64,000 nucleotides of DNA, from NCBI RefSeq assembly GCF_025290835.2, contig NZ_JAOCQD020000002.1, positions 1,674,001 through 1,738,000 on the forward strand, in the 5' to 3' direction. Position numbers and translations under genes: made by a program. The stretch comes from Aquabacterium sp. OR-4 (GTDB taxonomy: Bacteria > Pseudomonadota > Gammaproteobacteria > Burkholderiales > Burkholderiaceae_C). Below the pieces are notes generated by a model. It saw only the letters and a program-made list of their open reading frames with translations. It was not told the origin of the DNA and did not search any database. Numbering within the stretch: the stretch's first letter is position 1; each line of letters starts with the position of its first letter. Positions 25,359 to 33,570 of the stretch are shown here, piece by piece.

Positions 25359-27362
25359 TCATGCCACAACCGGCTCAAGGCGCAGCAGTTCGCCACCTTC
25401 GGCCACCTGATCGCCCACGCCGTACAGCAGCTCGGCCACCACGCCGTCGCGGGGCGCGGTGAGGGTGTGTTCCATCTTCATGGCCTCCATCACCGCCAGC
25501 GGCTGACCCTGGGCCACGCGGTCACCGGCGGCGGCCAGAAAGGCCACCACCTTGCCGGGCATCGGGGCGGTGAGGCGGCCGCCTTCGCCGGCCGCTTCGC
25601 CGGCATGGGCGATGGCGTCGACCACGCGCAGCACGGCACTGCCTGCGGGCGCAAACACCGCCACCCGCTCGCCGTGCACAAACACCTCGAAGCGCAGGCG
25701 CTGCTCGCCCAGTGTCACGTCGTGCGCTGCGCCGCCCAGCGCGCGCACCGTGATCGGCCAGCGCTGGTCGACGATCTGCAGCTCGCAGCGGCCATCGTGG
25801 TGGCGGGCCAGCGCCACGCTGTGCGCCTGGCCGTCGACCTCCAGATCAACGTGCCGGCGCGCCCCACCGTGCAGGCGCCAGCCGTCGCGGCGGCTGAAGG
25901 GGTCGGCACCTTCCAGTGCGGCTTCGGCGGCCAGCTGGTGCGCCACCACGCCGGCGGCGGCCACGGCCAGCGGCAGCGCCGGCTGGTCGAGCAGCACCGC
26001 GCGCTCGCGCTCGATCAGGCCGGTGTCGAGATCGGCCGTGGCAAAGCTGCTGCACTGCACCACCCGGCGCAGAAAGGCCGCATTGGTGGCCAGACCGACG
26101 ATGCGCGTGGCCTGCAGGGCCTGGTCGAGCCGGGCCAGCGCCTGCGCACGCGTATCGCCCCAGACGATCAGCTTGGCAATCATCGAGTCGTAGTGCGGGC
26201 TGATCGCGTCGCCCTCGCGCACGCCGGCATCCACGCGCACCGCGCCGCGCTCGAACTCGGCATGCGCCGGCCAGCGCAGCACATCGAGCTGGCCGGTGGC
26301 GGGCAGAAAGCCGGCGTCGGGGTTCTCGGCGCACAGCCGGGCCTCGATGGCGTGGCCGCTCAGTTGCACCTGCTCCTGGGTCAGGGGCAGCGGCTGGCCG
26401 GCGGCCACGCGCAGCTGCCAGTCCACCAGATCCTGCCCGGTGACGGCCTCGGTGACCGGGTGCTCCACCTGCAGCCGGGTGTTCATCTCCATGAAGTAAA
26501 AGCGCAGATCGCCGTCGTCCACCTCCTCGGCGATGAACTCCACCGTGCCGGCGCCCACATAGCCCACGGCCTGCGCGGCGGCCACGGCGGCGGCGCCCAT
26601 CTCGGCGCGGCGCGCGGCGCTGAGGCCGGGCGCGGGCGACTCCTCCAGCACCTTCTGGTGGCGGCGCTGCACCGAGCAGTCGCGCTCGCCCAGGTGGATG
26701 CAATGGCCCAGCGAGTCGGCAAACACCTGGATCTCGATGTGCCGCGGCCGCAGCACATAACGCTCGACCAGCACATGCTGGTCGCCAAAGCTGGCCTGCG
26801 CCTCGCGCTGGCAGCTGGCCAGCGCGGCGGCAAAGTCCTGCGGCGCGTCGACCCGGCGCATGCCCTTGCCGCCGCCACCGGCGCTGGCCTTGATCAGCAC
26901 CGGGTAGCCGATGCGCGCGGCCTCGGTGGCCAGCAGCGCGGGGTCGTTGTCGGCACCGTGGTAGCCGGGCACCAGCGGCACGCCGGCCTGCGCCATCAAG
27001 GCCTTGGCCGCACTCTTGCTGCCCATGGCCGCAATGGCCGCGGGCGGCGGGCCGATGAAGGCGATGCCGGCCTCGGCGCAGGCCCGGGCGAAGGCCTCGT
27101 TCTCGGACAGGAAGCCGTAGCCCGGGTGCACGGCCTGCGCGCCGGTGGCGCGTGCCGCGGCCAGGATGCGGTCGGCGCGCAGATAGCTGTCGCGCGGCGC
27201 GGCACCGCCGATGGCCACGGCCTCGTCGCAGGCCTGCACGTGCCGGGCATGGGCATCGGCCTCGGAGTACACGGCCACGGTGCGGATGCCCAGGCGGCGC
27301 GCGGTGGCGGCCACCCGGCAGGCGATTTCGCCTCGGTTGGCGATCAGGATCTTGTTGAACAT
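25359..27362 (-). CDS. liuD: 3-methylcrotonyl-CoA carboxylase, biotin-containing alpha subunit
   Basis: The 667-residue subunit carries biotin carboxylase (residues 1 to about 450: ILIANRGEIACRV, the GGGGKGM loop, MEMNTRLQVEHPVTEAVTGQ) and a middle linker domain. The C-terminal biotinyl domain has EAMKMEH with Lys629. The match and context (liuB and liuC in the same operon) point to the leucine pathway: ATP-dependent carboxylation of 3-methylcrotonyl-CoA with LiuB. The frame is open past the start, but MFNKILIANRG is the family N-terminus and GGAG precedes ATG 27362 by 5 nt. It is the last gene of the operon, followed at once by a hairpin. Confidence 0.95.
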   Translation of the reverse strand: MFNKILIANRGEIACRVAATARRLGIRTVAVYSEADAHARHVQACDEAVAIGGAAPRDSYLRADRILAAARATGAQAVHPGYGFLSENEAFARACAEAGIAFIGPPPAAIAAMGSKSAAKALMAQAGVPLVPGYHGADNDPALLATEAARIGYPVLIKASAGGGGKGMRRVDAPQDFAAALASCQREAQASFGDQHVLVERYVLRPRHIEIQVFADSLGHCIHLGERDCSVQRRHQKVLEESPAPGLSAARRAEMGAAAVAAAQAVGYVGAGTVEFIAEEVDDGDLRFYFMEMNTRLQVEHPVTEAVTGQDLVDWQLRVAAGQPLPLTQEQVQLSGHAIEARLCAENPDAGFLPATGQLDVLRWPAHAEFERGAVRVDAGVREGDAISPHYDSMIAKLIVWGDTRAQALARLDQALQATRIVGLATNAAFLRRVVQCSSFATADLDTGLIERERAVLLDQPALPLAVAAAGVVAHQLAAEAALEGADPFSRRDGWRLHGGARRHVDLEVDGQAHSVALARHHDGRCELQIVDQRWPITVRALGGAAHDVTLGEQRLRFEVFVHGERVAVFAPAGSAVLRVVDAIAHAGEAAGEGGRLTAPMPGKVVAFLAAAGDRVAQGQPLAVMEAMKMEHTLTAPRDGVVAELLYGVGDQVAEGGELLRLEPVVA

Positions 27363-27376
27363 GGGGTCTCCAGGCT

Positions 27377-28015
27377 TCAGGTCAGGCCGGCGCGCGCCGC
27401 GCCGCCGCCAAAACGCTGGCGCAGCGTGCGGCCCAGCGTCCTCACAAACTTCAGCAGCAGCACGATCAGCACCAGCATCACGGCCACCACCAGCACCAGC
27501 GCCACGGCAAACCAGGCCGGATGGGCCCAGGCCAGCCACAGCATGGCCGGCACGGCGGCATCGCCGGCCAGCGACAGCGCGATGTTCGAGAACGGCTCGG
27601 GCGAGGTGTTCACCGCCGCCCGCGTGGCGCTCTTGGCCAGCTGCGCCGTGGCCGCCAGCGAGCCGCCCAGCACCGCAGCGGCCCAGGCCCAGGCCTGGTG
27701 CTCGCCACCGAACACCGCCGCCGCCAGCGCGGCACCGGCCGGCACCCGCAGCAGCGCATGCAGGGCGTCCCACAGCGAGTCGATCCAGGGGATCTTGTCG
27801 GCCACAAACTCGGTCAGCAGCATCACGCCGGCGGCGCACAGGGCCAGCGGGTGCTGCAGCACCTGCAGGCCCGGCGGCAAGGCCACCGCCCCCAGCCAGC
27901 CGGCCATGCCGGTGGCAAACAGCACGCCGTACAGGCGCAGGCCGCTGGCCCAGCCCAGCGCGGCGGCCAGGGCCAGCAGGTGGCTGGTGTCCAGCGTGGC
28001 CGGCAGCAGGTTCAC
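27377..28015 (-). CDS. DUF4126 family membrane protein
   Basis: The 212-residue protein has several hydrophobic segments. The DUF4126 hallmark GWASGLRLYGVLFATGMAGW is near the N-terminus. It continues TEFVADKIPWIDSLWDALH and ends with a hydrophobic helix and a basic tail. Start: GTG 28015 overlaps the liuC stop (GTGA), implying coupled translation; no ATG is better placed. Function is unknown. Its position inside the liu operon, between liuC and liuD, suggests a membrane role connected to the pathway or simple hitch-hiking. Confidence 0.85.
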   Translation of the reverse strand: MNLLPATLDTSHLLALAAALGWASGLRLYGVLFATGMAGWLGAVALPPGLQVLQHPLALCAAGVMLLTEFVADKIPWIDSLWDALHALLRVPAGAALAAAVFGGEHQAWAWAAAVLGGSLAATAQLAKSATRAAVNTSPEPFSNIALSLAGDAAVPAMLWLAWAHPAWFAVALVLVVAVMLVLIVLLLKFVRTLGRTLRQRFGGGAARAGLT

Positions 28016-28803
28016 GCCGGCGCCTTCCAGGCCGGATCGCGCTTGGCCAGAAAGGCCGAGATGCCCTCCTTGCCCTCGGCGCTGGCGCGAATGTCGGCAA
28101 TGCGGCGGGCGGTGTCGGCGCGCAGCTCGGCCGTGACGGGCAAGCCGGCCACCTGCTGCACCAGGCGCTTGCTGGCGGCCACGGCGGCCGGGCCGTTGGC
28201 CAGCAGCGCGCTGACCAGCGCATCGACCTCGGCATCCAGGGCCGCCGGTTCGGCCAGCACCTGCACCAGCCCCAGGCGGTGCGCGCTGGCCGCCGAGAAA
28301 CGCTCGGCGGTGATGAAGAAGCGCCGCGAGGCCTGCTCGCCCAGCGCGCGGATCACGTAGGGGCTGATGGTGGCCGGCAGCAGGCCCACCTTGGCCTCCG
28401 ACAGGCAGAAGTGCATGTCGTGCGCAGCCACCAGCACATCGCACACCGCGGCCAGGCCCACGCCGCCGGCATAGCAGTCGCCGTGCAGGCGGCCGATCAC
28501 CGGCTTGGGGCAGGTGTAGATGGTGAACAGCATGTCGGCCAGGGCCTGGGCGTCGACGCGGTTCTGCTCCCAGCTGTAGTCGGCCATGGCGCGCATCCAG
28601 TTCAGGTCGCCGCCGGCGCAAAAGGCCTTGCCGTGGCCGCCCAGCACGATGGCGCGCACGCTGTCATCGGCGCCCAGCGTGGTGAAGGCGGCGGTGAGCT
28701 CGGCGATGACCTCGCTGTTGAAGGCATTGCGCACGTCAGGGCGGTTGAGGAACACGCGGGCCACGCCGCCGTGGCGTTGAATGTCGAGGGTGCTGGCTGT
28801 CAT
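28012..28803 (-). CDS. liuC: Enoyl-CoA hydratase family protein, probable methylglutaconyl-CoA hydratase
   Basis: The 263-residue crotonase-fold protein carries the oxyanion-hole motif GKAFCAGGDLNWMRAM near residues 59-74 and DCYAGGVGLAAVCDVLVA further on. Within a cluster holding both methylcrotonyl-CoA carboxylase subunits, the expected reaction is hydration of 3-methylglutaconyl-CoA to HMG-CoA. ATG 28803 was chosen because homology starts at MTASTLDIQRHG; only a weak GAGAC precedes it. The stop overlaps the GTG of the DUF4126 gene. Assignment within the crotonase family rests mainly on context. Confidence 0.9.
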   Translation of the reverse strand: MTASTLDIQRHGGVARVFLNRPDVRNAFNSEVIAELTAAFTTLGADDSVRAIVLGGHGKAFCAGGDLNWMRAMADYSWEQNRVDAQALADMLFTIYTCPKPVIGRLHGDCYAGGVGLAAVCDVLVAAHDMHFCLSEAKVGLLPATISPYVIRALGEQASRRFFITAERFSAASAHRLGLVQVLAEPAALDAEVDALVSALLANGPAAVAASKRLVQQVAGLPVTAELRADTARRIADIRASAEGKEGISAFLAKRDPAWKAPA

Positions 28804-28813
28804 CGGGCTTGTC

Positions 28814-29692
28814 TCACGGAATCTCGAAACCTTGGCTGCGCAGAAACTCGGCCACGCGCGGCTGCCACACCTTGGGAAAGCGCGTGAACAGGCTGTGGCC
28901 ATCGTCGCCATGCGGCGGGTACTGCTGGAACTCGGCCACGCCGCCGGCCTCGCGGAAGGCGGCGAACCAGGCGCGTGGGTATTCGGGGCCGAAGTACTGG
29001 TCGTTCTCGGTGTAGACCCACAGCATCGGCACCCGCGCCTCGCGGCCGAACTCGCGGAACATGCGCTCGAGCTGCGGTGTCGAGCAGGGGCGCTGCGGCT
29101 GGGTCTCGGGGTTGCCGCCGCCGCCGCCGGCAAAGTTGATCGCGGCCACCACGCCCGGCGGGTTCAGCGCCGCCACGGCCACGGCCGTGGCGCCACCGTA
29201 GGACTGGCCCATCACCACGCTGCGACCCGGCAGCACATCGGGCCGGGCACGCAAGGCCTGCAGCACGGCCAGCGTCTGCGCCGCCGCGGCGCGGTAGCCG
29301 GGCGGATAGTTCTTGCGGTCGCAGGCGCCCGAATCCTCGATGTCGGGCCCGCCGCTGGCGCCATAGCCCACGCGCGTCGGCACTGCCACCACGAAGCCCT
29401 GCGCCACCAGCCAGGACACCACGGCGCTGTAGCGCGCCCGGCCCATCGCCGCGCGCTCGGCCGGCTTGGGCGAGCGGCCATGGTTGAGCACCAGCAGCGG
29501 CCGCGGCGCGCTGGCCGCGTCGTCGCTGAACACCGTGACCGTGATCGGCTGCTCGGTGGTCTTGCCGAAGGCATCGCTCACGCTCACCGGCACCTGCAGC
29601 ACCTGCTCGACCAGCGCAGCGCGGGCGGCCATGGGCACGCCGGCCAGCCCGAGCAAGGCCGCAGCCAGCAGCCAACCCGCCACACGCCGCAT
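28814..29692 (-). CDS. Exported alpha/beta hydrolase (dienelactone-hydrolase-like)
   Basis: The 292-residue protein has a signal peptide (MRRVAGWLLAAALLGLAG... cleavage near ARA-AL). The hydrolase fold follows: PLLVLNHGRSPKP, the nucleophile elbow VVMGQSYGGATA with the serine of GxSxG, PMLWVYTENDQYFGPEY for the acid, and a C-terminal HGDDGHSLF histidine. It should be a periplasmic or secreted esterase or peptidase-like hydrolase. Start: ATG 29692 overlaps the previous stop (TGATG) with AGGGG 6 nt upstream; a GTG one codon earlier is less likely. It is unusual to find an exported hydrolase inside a leucine-degradation operon, so its substrate may be a precursor ester or peptide. Confidence 0.88.
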   Translation of the reverse strand: MRRVAGWLLAAALLGLAGVPMAARAALVEQVLQVPVSVSDAFGKTTEQPITVTVFSDDAASAPRPLLVLNHGRSPKPAERAAMGRARYSAVVSWLVAQGFVVAVPTRVGYGASGGPDIEDSGACDRKNYPPGYRAAAAQTLAVLQALRARPDVLPGRSVVMGQSYGGATAVAVAALNPPGVVAAINFAGGGGGNPETQPQRPCSTPQLERMFREFGREARVPMLWVYTENDQYFGPEYPRAWFAAFREAGGVAEFQQYPPHGDDGHSLFTRFPKVWQPRVAEFLRSQGFEIP

Positions 29693-30660
29693 CACGCGCC
29701 CCTGGGCCAGGGCTCGCGCCGGTAGGCGCCGATGGCCTCGGCCGTGCGCCAGGCCGGCGGCGCCTCGGCGGTGGCCCAGGTTTCACTGGCGCCGGCGATG
29801 CGCGCGCCCTTGAAGCGCCACAGCGTGTGCGCAAAGAAGCTGGTGGCGCCATGGTCGACCCGCACCCACGAGTGCACGCGGCCGTCGAGCATGGGGGTGG
29901 CCTCCAGCACGGTGATGCGCCAGCCCTCGGGGTAGACCGCCTGCACGCGCACGATGGCGTCGGCGTCGAGCAGCCATTCGCCGCTGGCCGGCCAGTGCAG
30001 CTGCGCGTCGTCGTGCAGCAGGCGGCGCGCGGCGGGCCAGTCGCGCGCCTGGAAATGCGCCCACAGGGTGCGCACCACGGCGGCCTGGTGTTGCGCGTCA
30101 CCGGCCTGCGGCGGCGGCAGCGGCTGGCCTTCGCCGTCAAAGGCCAGGGGCTTGAGCATCACCACGCTGCGGTAGGTCTTGCCGCGCCAGTGCACCTCGT
30201 CCACCACCTCGAAGCCGGCGCGGGAATAGCGCTGGCGCAGCGCGGCGGCCGGCACCGCGGTGTCGAGCGCCAGCGCGCGGTGGCCATGGTTGCGGGCCCA
30301 GGCCTCGGCACCGGCCAGCAGCGCGCTGCCGACGCCTTCGCCCTGCTGCTCGGGCGCCACCGCGAACTGGTGGAAGTGGGCCACATCGCTGCGGTAGAAC
30401 CACGGCGTGGCACGCGCCCAGGCCTGCTGGTTGGGATCGAAGGCGCCGTTCACCGTGACCGTGCCGATCAGCCGGCCATCGCGCTCGGCCACCAGGCACT
30501 GGCCGTGGCGCACGCGCTCGGCGGTCTGGGCCTCGGTCTGGTTCACGGCGGTGAAGTTCATGCCGGCCGCGCCCAATGGCGCATAGGCGCGGTGCAGCAG
30601 CGCGGTCAGCTCGGCCAGCGAGTCAGCGGGCTGCAATACGCGCAGGTTGAAACCGTTCAT
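29692..30660 (-). CDS. GNAT acetyltransferase fused to a SnoaL/NTF2-like domain
   Basis: The 322-residue protein has two domains. Residues 1 to about 172 are a GNAT fold with the acetyl-CoA loop seen as QFAVAPEQQGEGVGSALL (Q-x-x-G-x-G). Residues about 185-310 have the SnoaL/NTF2 layout: LWAHFQARDWPAARRLLHDD, then HWPASGEWLLDADAI, then HTLWRFKGARIAGASETW. The N-terminal half presumably acetylates a small molecule. The second half may bind or isomerise a small ligand. Its ATG overlaps the stop of the 42-codon ORF (ATGA) and its stop overlaps the hydrolase. The fusion is unusual, and the reaction is unknown. Confidence 0.82.
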   Translation of the reverse strand: MNGFNLRVLQPADSLAELTALLHRAYAPLGAAGMNFTAVNQTEAQTAERVRHGQCLVAERDGRLIGTVTVNGAFDPNQQAWARATPWFYRSDVAHFHQFAVAPEQQGEGVGSALLAGAEAWARNHGHRALALDTAVPAAALRQRYSRAGFEVVDEVHWRGKTYRSVVMLKPLAFDGEGQPLPPPQAGDAQHQAAVVRTLWAHFQARDWPAARRLLHDDAQLHWPASGEWLLDADAIVRVQAVYPEGWRITVLEATPMLDGRVHSWVRVDHGATSFFAHTLWRFKGARIAGASETWATAEAPPAWRTAEAIGAYRREPWPRGA

Positions 30661-30785
30661 GCGCGATGCCCCCAGGTGCGCAGGCCGCGCGCCGGCTCGA
30701 AACCCTTGCCCGCGCGGGCGGCGTCGAGTGGCCCGTTGGCGATGTTGATGTCGGGGTCGAGGTCGAGGTCAATGTGGGTGCGCAT
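30657..30785 (-). CDS. Very small ORF in the liu operon (42 aa)
   Basis: The frame starts MRTHIDLDLDPDINIANGPL and ends RTWGHRA, where the TGA overlaps the ATG of the GNAT gene. It lies 39 nt after liuB. The coupling to the next gene and the alternating acidic/hydrophobic start argue that it is translated, possibly as a leader that couples the GNAT gene. The SD is weak (GGA 8 nt upstream). I recognise no family. Confidence 0.35.
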   Translation of the reverse strand: MRTHIDLDLDPDINIANGPLDAARAGKGFEPARGLRTWGHRA

Positions 30786-30824
30786 GGTGTGTGTCCAGGT
30801 GAGCCATCCAGCACATCATGCACA

Positions 30825-32459
30825 TCACATGCGGAACACCCCGAAGCGGGTCTCGGGGATCGGCGCATTGAGCGCCGCGCTGAGGCCCAGGGCCAGCACG
30901 CGGCGGGTGTCGGCGGGGTCGATCACGCCGTCGTCCCACAGCCGGGCGCTGGCGTAGTAGGGGTGGCCCTGCAGTTCGTACTGCTGGCGGATGGGCGCCT
31001 TGAAGGCTTCTTCATCGTCGGCGCTCCAGCTGCCGCCCTTGGCCTCGAGCCCGTCACGCTTGACGGTGGCCAGCACGCTGGCGGCCTGCTCGCCGCCCAT
31101 CACGCTGATGCGCGCGTTGGGCCACATCCACAGCAGGCGCGGGCTGTAGGCGCGGCCGCACATGCCGTAGTTGCCGGCGCCGAAGCTGCCGCCAATGATC
31201 ACGGTGAACTTGGGCACCGCGGCGCAGGCCACCGCGGTGACCATCTTGGCGCCGGCGCGGGCGATGCCGTCGTTCTCGTACTTGCGCCCGACCATGAAGC
31301 CGGTGATGTTCTGCAGAAACACCAGCGGCACCTTGCGCTGGCAGCACAGCTCGATGAAGTGCGCGCCCTTGTTGGCGCTCTCGGCAAACAGGATGCCGTT
31401 GTTGGCCACGATGCCCACCGGCATGCCCTCGATGTGGGCAAAGCCGCACACCAGCGTGGCGCCGTAGCGGGCCTTGAACTCGTCAAACGCGCTGTCGTCG
31501 ACCACGCGCGCAATCACCTCGCGCACATCGAAGGGCTTGCGCGTGTCGGTGGGGATCACGCCGTGCAGTTCTTCCGCGGCAAAACGCGGTGGCCGCGGCG
31601 GCACGCAGGCCAGCGGCTGGGGCTTGCTGCGGTTGAGCCGGCCCACGCTCTGGCGCGCCAGGGCCAGCGCATGCAGGTCGTTCTCGGCCAGGTGGTCGGC
31701 CACGCCCGAGAGCCGCGTGTGCACGTCGCCACCGCCCAGGTCTTCGGCGCTCACCACCTCGCCGGTGGCCGCCTTCACCAGCGGCGGGCCGCCAAGAAAG
31801 ATGGTGCCCTGGTTCTTGACGATGATGGTCTCGTCGCTCATCGCCGGCACATAGGCGCCGCCGGCCGTGCAACTGCCCATCACCACGGCGATCTGCGCAA
31901 TGCCGGCCGCCGACAGGTTGGCCTGGTTGTAGAAGATGCGGCCGAAGTGATCGCGGTCGGGAAACACCTCGTCCTGGTTGGGCAGGTTGGCGCCGCCGCT
32001 GTCGACCAGGTAGATGCAGGGCAGGCCGTTCTGCGCCGCGATCTCCTGCGCGCGCAGGTGCTTCTTGACCGTGACCGGGTAGTAGGTGCCGCCCTTGACG
32101 GTGGCGTCGTTGCAGACGATCACGCAGTCGACCCCGGCCACGCGGCCGATGCCGGCGATCAGGCCGGCCGACGGCGCGGCGTCGCGCGTGCCGCCCTGGC
32201 CGTCTTTCTCGGGATACATGTTCAGCGCGGCCAGCGGCGCAATCTCGAGAAAGGGCGTGTCGGGGTCGAGCAGACGCTCGACCCGCTCGCGCGGCAGCAG
32301 CTTGCCGCGCGCCAGATGCTTGGCGCGGGCATCGGCGCCACCGCCTTCGGCGATCTTGGCCAGGCGGGCATTCAGATCGGCCACCAGCGCCTGCATGGCC
32401 TCGGCGTGGCTGCGGAACTCTTGCGAGCGGGGATTGAGCTTGCTCTGCAGAACGGCCAT
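30825..32459 (-). CDS. liuB: 3-methylcrotonyl-CoA carboxylase, carboxyltransferase beta subunit
   Basis: The 544-residue carboxyltransferase subunit fits the MccB family: [15 protein letters not shown] start, [18 protein letters not shown], the CoA-side motif [17 protein letters not shown], and [38 protein letters not shown] and [10 protein letters not shown] complete the second half. It pairs with LiuD. It is the first gene of a seven-frame minus-strand operon, with GGAG 5 nt before ATG 32459. A promoter with a palindromic operator ends about 55 nt upstream. liuA (isovaleryl-CoA dehydrogenase) is not in the window, although it is often next to liuB. Confidence 0.96.
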   Translation of the reverse strand: MAVLQSKLNPRSQEFRSHAEAMQALVADLNARLAKIAEGGGADARAKHLARGKLLPRERVERLLDPDTPFLEIAPLAALNMYPEKDGQGGTRDAAPSAGLIAGIGRVAGVDCVIVCNDATVKGGTYYPVTVKKHLRAQEIAAQNGLPCIYLVDSGGANLPNQDEVFPDRDHFGRIFYNQANLSAAGIAQIAVVMGSCTAGGAYVPAMSDETIIVKNQGTIFLGGPPLVKAATGEVVSAEDLGGGDVHTRLSGVADHLAENDLHALALARQSVGRLNRSKPQPLACVPPRPPRFAAEELHGVIPTDTRKPFDVREVIARVVDDSAFDEFKARYGATLVCGFAHIEGMPVGIVANNGILFAESANKGAHFIELCCQRKVPLVFLQNITGFMVGRKYENDGIARAGAKMVTAVACAAVPKFTVIIGGSFGAGNYGMCGRAYSPRLLWMWPNARISVMGGEQAASVLATVKRDGLEAKGGSWSADDEEAFKAPIRQQYELQGHPYYASARLWDDGVIDPADTRRVLALGLSAALNAPIPETRFGVFRM

Positions 32460-32513
32460 GCGGTCTCCGGCGCTTGCGATCTGGATGTGATGTGGGGTCG
32501 AGTGTGCGGCGGG

Positions 32514-32543
32514 ATTATCAAGTGACGTTTACGTAAACGTCAA
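32514..32543 (-). promoter_or_regulatory. liu promoter with overlapping palindromic operator
   Basis: On the minus strand a -35 TTGACG (32543-32538) and a -10 GATAAT (32519-32514) are 18 bp apart. The perfect 20-bp palindrome TGACGTTTACGTAAACGTCA (32523-32542) covers the -35 and most of the spacer. This is where MerR-family activators bind. LiuR, a MerR-type regulator of branched-chain amino acid catabolism, is the natural candidate, but no regulator gene is nearby. Transcription would start about 48 nt before liuB. Confidence 0.75.
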
Positions 32544-32762
32544 TTGAGTGCTTGCGCCTGGCCGGGTGGCAGGACGCAAGTCGCGCTGTTGCGCCACCGC
32601 ATCACCCCGCTTTGCCTCAGGTCAAACCCTTGGTGGCCAGAGGCATGCGGCGGGCGGCGGCTTGCGCTGGGCCAAGGGCCGCCGCCGACCGGCAGCGTGC
32701 AATGCGTTCACGGGCCCGGTGCAAAGCGGGCCTGCTGGACTGCAACCCTGAGGAAAAACAGC

Positions 32763-33386
32763 ATGACCGCCATTCGCTCCCTGATCGCCATCGCCGCCGC
32801 CGCCGCCGCCGTGAGCGCCCTGCCCGTGCAGGCGCAGGACACCGGCAACTTCATCGTGCGCGCCCGTGCCGTCTACCTGGACTCGGCCAACAAGGACAGC
32901 ACCGATCTGGACGCCAAGCTGCAGATCAACAACAAGACCATTCCCGAACTCGACATCAGCTACTTCTTCACGCCCAACCTGGCGGCCGAGCTGATCCTGA
33001 CCTACCCGCAAAAGCAGAAGCTCACCGCGCTGGACGAAGACGGCGCGCGCGCCCAGATCGGCACCTTCAAGCACCTGCCGCCGACGCTGACCGTGCAGTA
33101 CCACTTCACCGGCCTGGGCGGCTTCCGTCCCTACCTGGGCGCAGGCGTGAACTACACCAACATCTCGGCCGTGAAGATCCTCAATGGCGCGGTGGGCCTG
33201 AAGCACAACAGCTGGGGCCTGGCCGCCCAGGTGGGCGCCGACGTGCCGCTGGGCGGTGGCTGGCTGCTGAACGTGGACGTGAAGAAGGTGCAGATCGGCA
33301 CCACCGTCTACGTGGGCGGCGTCGACCACGGCAAGTTCAAGGTCGACCCGCTGCTGGTCGGCGTGGGCGTGGGCAAGCGCTTCTGA
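32763..33386 (+). CDS. ompW: OmpW family outer membrane protein
   Basis: The 207-residue protein has a signal peptide (MTAIRSLIAIAAAAAAVSAL, cleavage after PVQA). Its beta-barrel has OmpW features: GNFIVRARAVYLD, IPELDISYFFTPNLAAELIL, LPPTLTVQYHFTG, FRPYLGAGVNYTN and the terminal GVGVGKRF with C-terminal Phe, which signals BAM insertion. OmpW forms a narrow eight-stranded channel for small hydrophobic molecules. An AGGA lies 8 nt before the ATG. The 220 nt between the divergent liu operator and this gene must hold its promoter, so co-regulation is possible but unproven. Confidence 0.95.
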   Translation: MTAIRSLIAIAAAAAAVSALPVQAQDTGNFIVRARAVYLDSANKDSTDLDAKLQINNKTIPELDISYFFTPNLAAELILTYPQKQKLTALDEDGARAQIGTFKHLPPTLTVQYHFTGLGGFRPYLGAGVNYTNISAVKILNGAVGLKHNSWGLAAQVGADVPLGGGWLLNVDVKKVQIGTTVYVGGVDHGKFKVDPLLVGVGVGKRF

Positions 33387-33422
33387 TGTGCTGACGCGTT
33401 CAGACACGAGACACGACCGACG

Positions 33423-33456
33423 ATGACAAACGCCGCCCTCGGGCGGCGTTTGTCAT
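33423..33456. terminator. Bidirectional intrinsic terminator
   Basis: ATGACAAACGCCGCCC (33423-33438) and GGGCGGCGTTTGTCAT (33441-33456) form a perfect 16-bp stem around TC. The lower stem is A/T-rich on both strands. It separates ompW from the convergent cyclo-ligase gene. Confidence 0.85.
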
Positions 33457-33500
33457 TGCAAGGTCGTTGCAGGATTCCAGCGCAACCCAGCGACCACCGA

Positions 33501-33559
33501 GGCCCGGCTCTGCCGGGCCCAGGGTGGGTGCCCCCTTGAGGGGGCGGGCGTCAGCCCGC
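33501..33559. repeat. Cluster of palindromes (REP-like element)
   Basis: Three adjacent dyads follow the terminator: GGCCCGGC-TCT-GCCGGGCC (33501-33519), CCCCC-TTGA-GGGGG (33531-33544) and GCGGGC-GTCA-GCCCGC (33544-33559). The last two share one base. The form resembles dispersed palindromic elements of this lineage; only one copy is in the window. Confidence 0.6.
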
Positions 33560-33570
33560 AGGGGGGTGAG

